Assembly: GCA_017428245.1 (NCBI GenBank)
Contig: JAFRRF010000041.1
Location: forward strand, 19,180 to 83,179
Direction of reading: 5' to 3'
DNA: 64,000 nt
Origin: Bacteroidales bacterium
GTDB lineage: Bacteria; Bacteroidota; Bacteroidia; Bacteroidales; UBA932
The notes under the pieces were generated by a model that was not told the DNA's origin, did no database searches, and saw only the letters and a program-made list of their open reading frames with translations. The translations under genes and the position numbers were made by a program. Positions 6,608 through 15,500 of this stretch are shown one piece after another (the first letter of the stretch is position 1; each line of letters starts with the position of its first letter).

Positions 6608-9565
6608 ATGAAGAAATTATTAATCATTGCGCTGATGGCGTTGTCCTGCTTCTCGTTGTCGGCGCAGAACCGGGTGACCGGCAAGGTCACTTCTTCGGAG
6701 GATGGAGGCCCCATCCCCTTTGCCAGCATCGCGGTGAAGGGAACGATGACGGGCACTTCGTCGGACGCCGATGGTAACTACGTCCTGCAGGGAGTGCCAT
6801 CCGGAGCCACCCTGGTGTTCTCCTCCATCGGTTTCAAGGATCTGGAGGTCCTGGTCAGCGGCCGGAACGTCATCGACGCCGTGCTTGTTCCGGACGTGGA
6901 TGTGTTGGAAGAGACCATCGTCGTCGCATATGGCTCCGCCAAGAAGATCAGCTCGGTGGTCGGCGCTTCGACACTCGTCAAGTCCGACGCTTTCACCAAG
7001 ATTCCGGCGGCCAGTGCCGGTGACGCCCTTCAGGGAAAAGTAGCCGGTCTGCAGGTCTATACCAGTTCCGGTGAGCCTAGTGCAACGGTCTCGATGCGTC
7101 TGCGCGGTGTCAATTCGATCAATGCTTCGAATACGCCGCTGTTCATCCTCGACGGCTCGCCGGTAGATGTCTCTATCTTTACGGCGTTGAATCCCAACGA
7201 TATCGAAAATGTGACGGTGATGAAGGACGCTTCCTCCACCGCCATTTACGGTTCCCGTGCCGCCAACGGCGTCGTGTACATCACGACCAAGAGGGGGACC
7301 GGTGAAAAGCCGACCGTGACGGTCAGCGGATCCTACGGTATTTCGAATCTGGCGCAGTTCCCGATGCAGCTGATGAACGCCGAGGAGTGGTTCGCCTTCC
7401 GCGAATTGGCTGACCCGAGCCTCAAGGAAAATGCCCAGTTCCAGGAACTCAAGGACTTCCGTCTCAAGAACCATATCGAGACCGACTGGCGCGAATGGAT
7501 CCTCAACGAGAATGCCCCGACCTGGAAGGCTGACCTGAGCGTTTCCGGCCGGAGCCAGCGCAGCGACTACTACTTCTCGCTGGGCGCCTTCAACCGCCAG
7601 GGTATCGAACCGTATTCCGATATGGAACGCTACTCGATCCGCTCGAACGTCAGCAGCAAGATCGCTTCCTGGCTGAGGATCGGCGTCAACCTGAACCTGA
7701 CCTGGCAGTCGCATCATACGGCAGGCTATTCGACGACGAGCACGGGCTATTACAACCCGATGAACATTGTCGCCTGGGGACTCCCGTACGCCACGCCGTA
7801 TGAGATCATCACCGACGAAAACGGCAATTTCAAGGGATATGGCGAAGAGCCGGACTACATCACCGACCTGGGTATGTGGAACTATTTCCGCCGGATGGAA
7901 GCACAGCCGACGAAGCGGACGAACGCCCGCCTGCACGGCAACCTCTTCCAGGAGATCACTCCGTTCAAGGGCTTTACCCTTCGTGCCGTGCAGGCCATCG
8001 AGGGATCGGACTACCGCTATACCGGCAAGGTCCTGCCCAACAAGATCAATCTGGCGACCGTCACGGAAGAATCGTTCGAGCGCTTCTACCGCCTGACTTC
8101 CACCAACACGGCGGAGTACAAGTTCGCGATTGCGGAAGACCATCACTTCGTGCTGCTGGCCGGCCATGAATCGATCTACTCGAACGACGAGTACTTCTCC
8201 ACCTGGACGAACGGCCAGACCGACGAACGCCTGACCAACGTCAACCACGGTACGCAGGCCAATCTCCCGTCGTACACGTTCTCCGAAGTGGCCTACAACT
8301 CCTTCTTCTCCCGGCTTTCCTACGATTATGCCGACAAGTATTTCCTCGACGCGACCTACCGTATCGACGGCTCCTCGCTCTTCGGCGCGAACCGCCGCTA
8401 CGCCAGCTTCTGGTCGGTGGGCCTGATGTGGAATATCGGCAAGGAGAAATTCATGCAGAATGTCGACTGGATCGACAACCTCCAGATCAAGGCCTCCTAT
8501 GGTACGATGGGTAACTCGGGCATCAGCAATTACCTCGCATACGGTCTGACCTCCACGGGCCGTCTCTATGACGGGCAGACTTCCTGGTATATGGCTTCGC
8601 TGAGCAATCCGAACCTGACCTGGGAAACCCTCGAGGCACTCAATGCCGGCATCAACGGCCGTCTGTGGAACCGCTTGAATTTCAATGTGGAGTTCTACAA
8701 CAAGAACACGAAGGACATGTTGATGTACATCCCGTACTCCTACATTTCCGGCTTCTCCGGCGGTTGGGGCAACGTGGGTTCGATGCGCAACCGCGGCGTC
8801 GACGTCGAACTCAAGCTCGACGTGGTCAATACCCGCGACTGGTATTTCGGCCTGGGCTTCAACATGAACTACAACAAGAACGTCATCACCGAACTGTATG
8901 ACGGCCGCGACGAGTTCGTGGACGGCAGTTCCGGCCTGAAGTTCCAGGTGGGCCACGCCTATGGCGAATTCTTCCTGGTGGACTTCGCCGGTGTCGACCC
9001 GGCCAACGGCAAGTCGCTCTGGCGCAACGCCGACGGTTCGCTGACCAGCACCTACACGGAGAGCAACGCCGTGTTCCTCGGCAAGAACCGTTTCGCTCCC
9101 TGGTCGGGCGGCGCCTCGGTCGATGCCAGCTGGAAGGGCCTCTCTTTCAACGCCACGTTCTCGGGCGTGTTCGGCAAGTATATGGAGAACTACGACCGCT
9201 ACTTCGTGGAGAACCCCGCTTTTGCCGACGAGTCGAACATGACCAAGCGTATGATGAATATCTGGACGACGCCCGGCCAGATCACCGACATCCCGAAGGC
9301 CGGTGAGGCTGTCCGGCACGACAGCCGCTTCATCGACAATGCCTCGTTCGTGCGACTGAAGAACGTCCAGATCGCCTATGAATTCCCGAAGGCGCTGATG
9401 AAGCGCACGGGCTTCATCGGCGGTGCGAAGATCTATGTGTCCGGCCGTAACCTGCTTACCTTTACCAAGTATACAGGTTGGGACCCGGAAATCGACGCTA
9501 TCACGGCTATGGGTAACTATCCGAACACGAAGCAGTTTGTCTTCGGCGCCGAGTTGACTTTCTAA
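6608..9565 (+). CDS. susC: SusC/RagA-family TonB-dependent outer-membrane transporter
   Basis: The 985-residue protein has a signal peptide (MKKLLIIALMALSCFSLSAQ) and a carboxypeptidase-regulatory-like domain (VTGKVTSSEDGGPIPFASI). A TonB-box region (EETIVVAYGSAKK), a plug domain with the SusC signature region around VMKDASSTAIYGSRAANGVVYI, and a long beta-barrel follow. SusC proteins import oligosaccharides or other large solutes across the outer membrane with a SusD lid. The in-frame ATG at 6578 overlaps the aminotransferase stop, but the ATG at 6608 begins the signal peptide. There is no STN domain, so this one is unlikely to signal to an anti-sigma factor. The ligand is unknown; the downstream GH20 and MurQ genes suggest amino-sugar oligomers or muropeptides. 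Confidence 0.93.
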   Translation: MKKLLIIALMALSCFSLSAQNRVTGKVTSSEDGGPIPFASIAVKGTMTGTSSDADGNYVLQGVPSGATLVFSSIGFKDLEVLVSGRNVIDAVLVPDVDVLEETIVVAYGSAKKISSVVGASTLVKSDAFTKIPAASAGDALQGKVAGLQVYTSSGEPSATVSMRLRGVNSINASNTPLFILDGSPVDVSIFTALNPNDIENVTVMKDASSTAIYGSRAANGVVYITTKRGTGEKPTVTVSGSYGISNLAQFPMQLMNAEEWFAFRELADPSLKENAQFQELKDFRLKNHIETDWREWILNENAPTWKADLSVSGRSQRSDYYFSLGAFNRQGIEPYSDMERYSIRSNVSSKIASWLRIGVNLNLTWQSHHTAGYSTTSTGYYNPMNIVAWGLPYATPYEIITDENGNFKGYGEEPDYITDLGMWNYFRRMEAQPTKRTNARLHGNLFQEITPFKGFTLRAVQAIEGSDYRYTGKVLPNKINLATVTEESFERFYRLTSTNTAEYKFAIAEDHHFVLLAGHESIYSNDEYFSTWTNGQTDERLTNVNHGTQANLPSYTFSEVAYNSFFSRLSYDYADKYFLDATYRIDGSSLFGANRRYASFWSVGLMWNIGKEKFMQNVDWIDNLQIKASYGTMGNSGISNYLAYGLTSTGRLYDGQTSWYMASLSNPNLTWETLEALNAGINGRLWNRLNFNVEFYNKNTKDMLMYIPYSYISGFSGGWGNVGSMRNRGVDVELKLDVVNTRDWYFGLGFNMNYNKNVITELYDGRDEFVDGSSGLKFQVGHAYGEFFLVDFAGVDPANGKSLWRNADGSLTSTYTESNAVFLGKNRFAPWSGGASVDASWKGLSFNATFSGVFGKYMENYDRYFVENPAFADESNMTKRMMNIWTTPGQITDIPKAGEAVRHDSRFIDNASFVRLKNVQIAYEFPKALMKRTGFIGGAKIYVSGRNLLTFTKYTGWDPEIDAITAMGNYPNTKQFVFGAELTF

Positions 9566-9581
9566 TCTGGGAGGATTCAAT

Positions 9582-11087
9582 ATGAAAAAGATATTATTCA
9601 GTCTTTGCACCCTTGCAATGATGCTCGTGTCGGCCTGCAACCTTGATCTGAAGCCGACCAGTTCCATCTCGACGGACGAAGCGCTCCGTTCGATGGACGA
9701 TGCCCAGAAACTTCGCCGCGACCTTTATATCACGATGCGCAACAGCCTGACTTCGGGCGCTCCGGTCTACCTGATGGAGCTGATGTCCGATTCGTTCCAC
9801 GGCTCCATCACCTATGGTAACCGCAACGGCGAGTACTACAAATGGGAGATGCGCTCCACGTTCGGCAATGTCGAGTCCCTTTGGGAGAGCGCCTATTATC
9901 TCGTGATGCTGGCCAATTTCCTGGAAGAGGGGATTCCCGCCCTTCAGGCGGAAGCCACCGCGGCTGAGAAAGCGCAGTACGACGTGATTCTGGGAGAATG
10001 TGCCTTCTCCAAGTCCTATGCGATGTTCATCCTTACGGAACTCTTCTGCAAGAACTATTCGTCCAACGCCTCGAGCGACTACGGCGTGATGCTGTCGGAC
10101 AAGACGTTTGCCACACCGAGCGAACAGGCTACCTATGTGGGGCGCAGTTCGCTGTCCGAGACCTACGAATACATTGAGCGTAATCTCGCCAAGGCGGAAC
10201 AGTTGCTTGCCTCCGTCACGGGTTCGGAAGGATCGATCTATCTGACGGTCGATGCGGTCAAGGCAATGGAAGCCCGCGTGGCCCTGACCAAGGGCGACTA
10301 CGCCAAGGCGGCCGGCCTGGCAGCGGCCCTTTGCGACGGCGGACGCTATCCGCTGCTCAACACGCAGGACGATTTCACCGCCCTGTGGACCAACGACAGC
10401 GGCAAGGAATGCATCACCCAGTTCTGGTCGAGCATTCTTTCCAATGCCAATACCAATGACTATGGCTACATCCAGTTCACCGGCGGTCTCTATGCGCCGA
10501 ACTACATTCCGGAGAAATGGATCGTGGACTCCTACGACAAGAACGACCTCCGTTTCACGACCTGGTTCCGCCGCACGCAGGTGAACCTGGGCAATTTCTC
10601 GGGTACGGTCTATCTCTGCTTCAAGTTCCCCGGCAACCCGGAACTGATGTCTTCGACAGGCGCATCGACCTATACGCACAAGATCAAACCGTTCCGCATC
10701 GCGGAGCAGTACCTGATCGCAGCCGAGGGTTTTGCGCAGGCAGGCCAGGCCGAGCAGGCCTGTACATACCTGAACCGCCTCCGTGCCAGCCGTATTCCGG
10801 GTTATGCAGACCGTCACTACACGGGTGAAGAACTGATGACCCAGATCAAACTGGAGCGGGCACGGGAACTCTATGGTGAAGGTTTCCGCTTCAAGGACCT
10901 CAAGCGCTGGAACCAGGGCTTCGCCCGCAGCGAGGCGCAGGACAAGAACCTGGTCATCGATGCGAACAGCACCTATACGGAGCTGATGAGCCGCGATGCT
11001 TCCGATCCGTTCTTCGTGTGGCCCATCCCGCAGGCCGAGATCGATTCCAATCCGCAGATCCGCGGTCAGCAGAATGCCGGTTATTAA
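9582..11087 (+). CDS. susD: SusD/RagB-family nutrient-binding lipoprotein
   Basis: This 501-residue protein starts MKKILFSLCTLAMMLVSAC, with lipidated Cys19, and has the SusD layout: an N-terminal TPR-rich half (about residues 60-260) and a C-terminal half with ERARELYGEGFRFKDLKRWNQG, the strongly conserved RagB/SusD segment. It ends with the usual FFVWPIPQAEIDSNPQ motif. SusD proteins sit on the cell surface, capture the ligand and close over SusC. It follows susC by 16 bases and precedes a surface-type repeat lipoprotein by 18 bases, so the three are surely co-transcribed. The ligand is not identifiable. Confidence 0.93.
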   Translation: MKKILFSLCTLAMMLVSACNLDLKPTSSISTDEALRSMDDAQKLRRDLYITMRNSLTSGAPVYLMELMSDSFHGSITYGNRNGEYYKWEMRSTFGNVESLWESAYYLVMLANFLEEGIPALQAEATAAEKAQYDVILGECAFSKSYAMFILTELFCKNYSSNASSDYGVMLSDKTFATPSEQATYVGRSSLSETYEYIERNLAKAEQLLASVTGSEGSIYLTVDAVKAMEARVALTKGDYAKAAGLAAALCDGGRYPLLNTQDDFTALWTNDSGKECITQFWSSILSNANTNDYGYIQFTGGLYAPNYIPEKWIVDSYDKNDLRFTTWFRRTQVNLGNFSGTVYLCFKFPGNPELMSSTGASTYTHKIKPFRIAEQYLIAAEGFAQAGQAEQACTYLNRLRASRIPGYADRHYTGEELMTQIKLERARELYGEGFRFKDLKRWNQGFARSEAQDKNLVIDANSTYTELMSRDASDPFFVWPIPQAEIDSNPQIRGQQNAGY

Positions 11088-11105
11088 CAGTGAAAACAGA
11101 CCGAT

Positions 11106-12512
11106 ATGAAAAAGTTACTTATATCCATATCCGTATTGATGGCGGCGCTCTTCGCCCTCGTTTCCTGCGAGCAGACCAGCTACATCTATGAGCCGACCAA
11201 CGAGTGTCTGACGTTCAGTTCCAACGGCGGAGCCTGGCTCTTTACCGACGAGCCCGTGATCGAGTTCCAACTCGTCCGTGGTGTGATCAATACCGACCTG
11301 ACGGTTCAGCTGAATCTCAGCGGCGACGGCCTGTTCTCGCTCGAGACGCCGGCCCAGGTCCATTTCAGTCCCAACGAATCGACGGCGACAATCCGTGTCG
11401 GCTATGATGCCGAACAGGCCGAGGAGGGCGAGTCCTACAGTTTCACGGTTTCGTTCGACGAGGCGAAAGTCTCGCCGGCCGGCTGGAACGTTTTCGCAGG
11501 CACCTTGACGATGCCGGGCGGTGACGATTCGGAATTCGTGGACTATGCTACGGTCGAATTCTATCAGGGCAAGATGAATTCCAGCGTCGAACTCTACGAC
11601 GAGCAGTACTCTACCCTGCAGGTCTCCAAGTTCGACAAGACCAAGTACCGCATCGTCAACGCGATGAACTCGGGCATCGACCTCGACTTCACGCTGGGTT
11701 CCGACGGCGTGGTCTATCTGCTCAACGAGACGACGTTGTGCCCGTACGACGAGGAACAGTACATCAAGGTCCCGAGCACCATCGAGTACGAGGGCGAACT
11801 GGTCACCTTCTGGATCGACCCGAACCCGAAGTACAACAAGGTGGACGCCAACATCGGTACCGGCGAGTACACGATGGACCTGACGGATGACGGCGGTACG
11901 TCGATCACCTGGTATGTCTGGATGGAGACCGCTTCGCGGGGCATCCTGACCTTCGGCGACGGCGACGACGGCTGGTGGCGTATGTACTACGACGTAGTCA
12001 ACCTCAACCCGCGTCCGAACCCCGACCTCGATTATATGAAGCTGGGCAAGGTGGAGTTCTACCAGAGCAAGATGAATGCGAGCGTCACCTCCGAGAAGGT
12101 GCTGCATTCCCTGTTGCTGGTCAACAAATACGACCCTGCCAAGTTCCGTATCAAGAATGCGATGAACTCGGGTATCGACCTCGACCTGACGATTTCCGCC
12201 GACGGTGTGGTCTATCTGCTCAACGAGACGACGTTCTGCCCGTACGACGAAGAGATGTACATCAAGATCCCGAGTACGATCGAGTATGAAGGTGAAAGGG
12301 TGACCTTCTGGATCGACCCGAATCCGAAGTACAACAAGGTGGCCGAAAACATCGGTACCGGCCCGTATCTGATGGATATGACGCCCGACGGCGGTACGTC
12401 GATCACCTGGTATGTCTGGATGGAGACCGCTTCGCGGGGCATCCTGACCTTCGGCGACGGCGACGACGGCTGGTGGCGTATGTACTACGACGTAACCGAA
12501 GTCTATTACTAG
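11106..12512 (+). CDS. Lipoprotein with two tandem 166-residue repeats (putative surface glycan-binding protein)
   Basis: The 468-residue product has a lipoprotein signal ending ALVSC (Cys21), an N-terminal beta-rich domain (about 25-135; the sequence resembles immunoglobulin-like modules, including TFSPNES-type strands), then two near-identical units at about 143-305 and 309-468. Each unit holds KYRIVNAMNSGIDLD, VVYLLNETT, CPYDEE, FWIDPNPKYNK and ends TSITWYVWMETASRGILTFG. I do not recognise a named family. Its place directly after SusCD is where Bacteroidetes usually encode a SusE/SusF or SGBP-type binding lipoprotein, so that role is inferred from position. The aromatic-rich repeat would suit carbohydrate binding. 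Confidence 0.8.
   Translation: MKKLLISISVLMAALFALVSCEQTSYIYEPTNECLTFSSNGGAWLFTDEPVIEFQLVRGVINTDLTVQLNLSGDGLFSLETPAQVHFSPNESTATIRVGYDAEQAEEGESYSFTVSFDEAKVSPAGWNVFAGTLTMPGGDDSEFVDYATVEFYQGKMNSSVELYDEQYSTLQVSKFDKTKYRIVNAMNSGIDLDFTLGSDGVVYLLNETTLCPYDEEQYIKVPSTIEYEGELVTFWIDPNPKYNKVDANIGTGEYTMDLTDDGGTSITWYVWMETASRGILTFGDGDDGWWRMYYDVVNLNPRPNPDLDYMKLGKVEFYQSKMNASVTSEKVLHSLLLVNKYDPAKFRIKNAMNSGIDLDLTISADGVVYLLNETTFCPYDEEMYIKIPSTIEYEGERVTFWIDPNPKYNKVAENIGTGPYLMDMTPDGGTSITWYVWMETASRGILTFGDGDDGWWRMYYDVTEVYY
11891..11996 (+). repeat. 106-bp direct repeat, copy 1
   Basis: This stretch is identical, base for base by eye, to 12389-12494. It encodes the end of repeat unit 1 of the SusCD-linked lipoprotein. 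The rest of the unit diverges between copies, so this block looks recently homogenised. Confidence 0.9.
12389..12494 (+). repeat. 106-bp direct repeat, copy 2
   Basis: Second copy of the identical 106-bp block, 498 bases (exactly 166 codons) downstream of copy 1, encoding the end of repeat unit 2. Confidence 0.9.
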
Positions 12513-12514
12513 CG

Positions 12515-15500
12515 ATGGGAAGGATTGGCGCAAAGTTCTGGGCAGCCTGCCTGCTGCTGGCGGCGCTCCTTTCCTGCACGCCGGAAGGTGAACGGTATCT
12601 CTGCAACTACCGGGTTGCAGAGATATCGACCACCGACAGTACCGTCCTGGCCGGTTTCGCGGCCAGGAACGGGCTGTCGGACGGCGTCCACCGCGACCTG
12701 ATGAGCCATTGCCTGGTGCTTCAGAAGAACGGCGAAAAGATCTGCATCATCTCCAACGACCTGATGGAGGTCGGCATCGAGACGGCCGACGAGATTCGGA
12801 AAGCGATTTCCGAACAGTCGGGCCTGCCGATGGACCACATCCTGATGCACTGCATCCACACGCATTCCGCACCGCGGACCGGCGGGTGGTGCGCCGAGGA
12901 AGGCAAGCCCAACTACGCGTACGCGCAGAAGGTACGCCGCGTGGTGGTGGAGAACGCCGTGGCGGCGATCACCGACGATGCGGCGTTCCGTCCCTTCGAG
13001 ATGGAGTACGGCCAGGGCACGAGCGATATCAACTACAACCGTTGCGACAAGGACGGCTTCTGCAACAAGGACGCCTACGTGCTGAGGCTGGTTGACCCGA
13101 AGAGCCGCAAGCCCATCGTGTCGATGGTCAATTATTCGTGCCATCCGGTGAGCCTCGGCCCCGGCAGTTACAAGGTCTCGACCGATTTCCCCGGATTCTC
13201 CTGCGATTCGCTCGCGAAGGCCTGGGGCGGGGAAGTGGTGCACTTTACGTCCGCCAGCGGCAACGCCGACCCGGCCTACGGCATCAAGAAGGATGTCGAA
13301 GCCGCCGAGCGGAACGGCTGGCAACTGGCCACCGACCTGAAAGACATCTCCTTCCGGAAGATTCCCTTCGACGGGAGCTTTACCTTGAAAACCAGCCGGA
13401 TCGACTTGCCGTACCGGGCCGACACCATTACGGTCGACCTGATCCGTCAGCACGTGGCCGAGGTTACGCAGTGGAAGAACACGGTCTCCGCCTCGTGGGT
13501 GGATGATGTGAACTACTGGGCCAAATACACCATCGAAGACATCGAGGCCGGCCTGGTGGAGAACACGCTCCCGTTCTATGTGGAGGCGGTCAACCTGGGC
13601 GGCGTCGTGCTTTTCTTTACACAGGGCGAACCGTTCATGGAGTATAAAGTGGCCCTGCGCGAACGTTTTCCGGATACCCCGCTGCTGTTCATCGCCTACA
13701 CCAACGGCCAGAATTCCTATCTGCCGAGCAAGACGGCTTTCGAAGACACGAGCGGAAAGTACGATTATGAGGTCAAACAGATGCACGTCTATATCGGCGC
13801 CCCGTATCCGCTGTCCGAGCGGATGCCCGACGTCTATCTCGACGGCATCACCGACATCGTACGGGAAGTCCTTCAGCCCGAAGAAAGCGGACTGACATCT
13901 TCTATCATCCCCAAGCCCCTTCACTTCGAAGGGGCTTCGGGTTGTTTTTCTTTCGAAAAAGGCGGCGCCGTGGCCGTGGAAGCCACGGACCCGCTTTTCC
14001 GCGAGGTCGCGGACGATTTCGCCGCGACCCTCCGGCTGCCCGTCGCTGAGGCGGGCAGCGTCATTATCCGGCAGGTGGACGGCCTCGCGACCGAGGCCTA
14101 CCGGCTGACCGTTTCCCCGGAAACCGTCATCATCGAGGCTTCCGCCCCCAACGGGGCTTTTTACGGCACGCGGAGCCTGCTCCAGCTGCTTCCGCCGCAG
14201 GCTATGCAGCGCGGCGCCCTCGGCTGCACCGTGCCCTGCTGCCGCATCGACGATGCGCCCGCGATGGAATACCGGGCCATCATGGCCGACGTGGCGCGCC
14301 ATTTCCAGCCCAAGGAAGAGATCGAGAAAGTAATCGACATCCTGGCGCTGCACAAGATCAATACCTTCCACTGGCACCTGACCGACGATCAGGGCTGGCG
14401 GATTGAAAGCAAGAAATATCCTCTCCTGGTGAAAGCCGGGCCCTATTATACACAGGAAGACCTTCGTGAGGTGGTGGAATACGCCCGCCGCCGCTATGTG
14501 ACGGTCGTGCCGGAAGTCGAACTTCCCGGCCACGCCCTGGCCGCCCTGTCGGCCTATCCCGTCTTTTCCTATCATCCCGATTCGACGATCGCCATCGCGA
14601 CCGATCTGGGCATCTACGACGAAATCTTCTGTCCGAGCGACACCACCTATACATTCTTTACCGATATCTTCGGCGAACTCTTCGACATCTTCCCGTCGAA
14701 GTACTACCACATCGGCGGCGACGAATGTCCGCCCGACGACGGCAGCCAGGCCGCTTTCATCGTCCGCATCACGGAATTCCTCCAGGCCCACGGCAAGGAG
14801 GTGATCGCCTGGGACGAAGTGGTGGACCGCGGCGCCACGCCCGGCACCATCGCGCTCTCGTACCGCGGTCACGCGCCCGGCAAGAAGGCGCTGGACAAAG
14901 GCATGCGGACGGTCTTCACCCCGAACCGCTGGTGCTACCTCGACTATTACCAGGAGGAGGGCGACGGGTATCCGTCGCAGCCGTATTTCCTTCCCCTTTC
15001 CAAAGTATATAACTATTATCCGGTCAGCGATACGGTCGCCGCGTCGGTGCGGCCGCGCATTCTGGGTGTCGAGGGCTGTCTCTGGACCGAATTCGTGGAG
15101 ACGCCGGAGCATTTCGAACATATGCTTTTCCCCCGTGCCCTGGCGCTGGCCGAGACGGGCTGGACGCCCAAATACGACCGGGATTATGCCGATTTCTGCC
15201 GCCGGCTCGTGGCCGGCCTGCCGCGGCTTGACGATGCCGGCATCCATTACAGCCGGGCTTTCGAAAACGTGCTCTTCATGCACGATGATTTCGAAGAAGA
15301 CCGCTACGACAACGACCGGCTGAATCTCCGGCTCGATTATCCCGATGCGGAAATCCGCTATACCACCGACGGTTCCGTCCCGACTCGTCAGTCCCTCCTT
15401 TATACGGGGCCGGCCGGCCGGATTGCGCCCGGGACGACCGTCCGGGCGCAGGGCTTCGACCGGCGTACGGGGAAGAAAGTCGGCCAACCCGTCGAAAAGA

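Noticed and set aside
6620..9667. Open frame of about 1000 codons antisense to the first susC
   Set aside because: It is a compositional shadow of a clear SusC protein; the translation has no domain or signal peptide.
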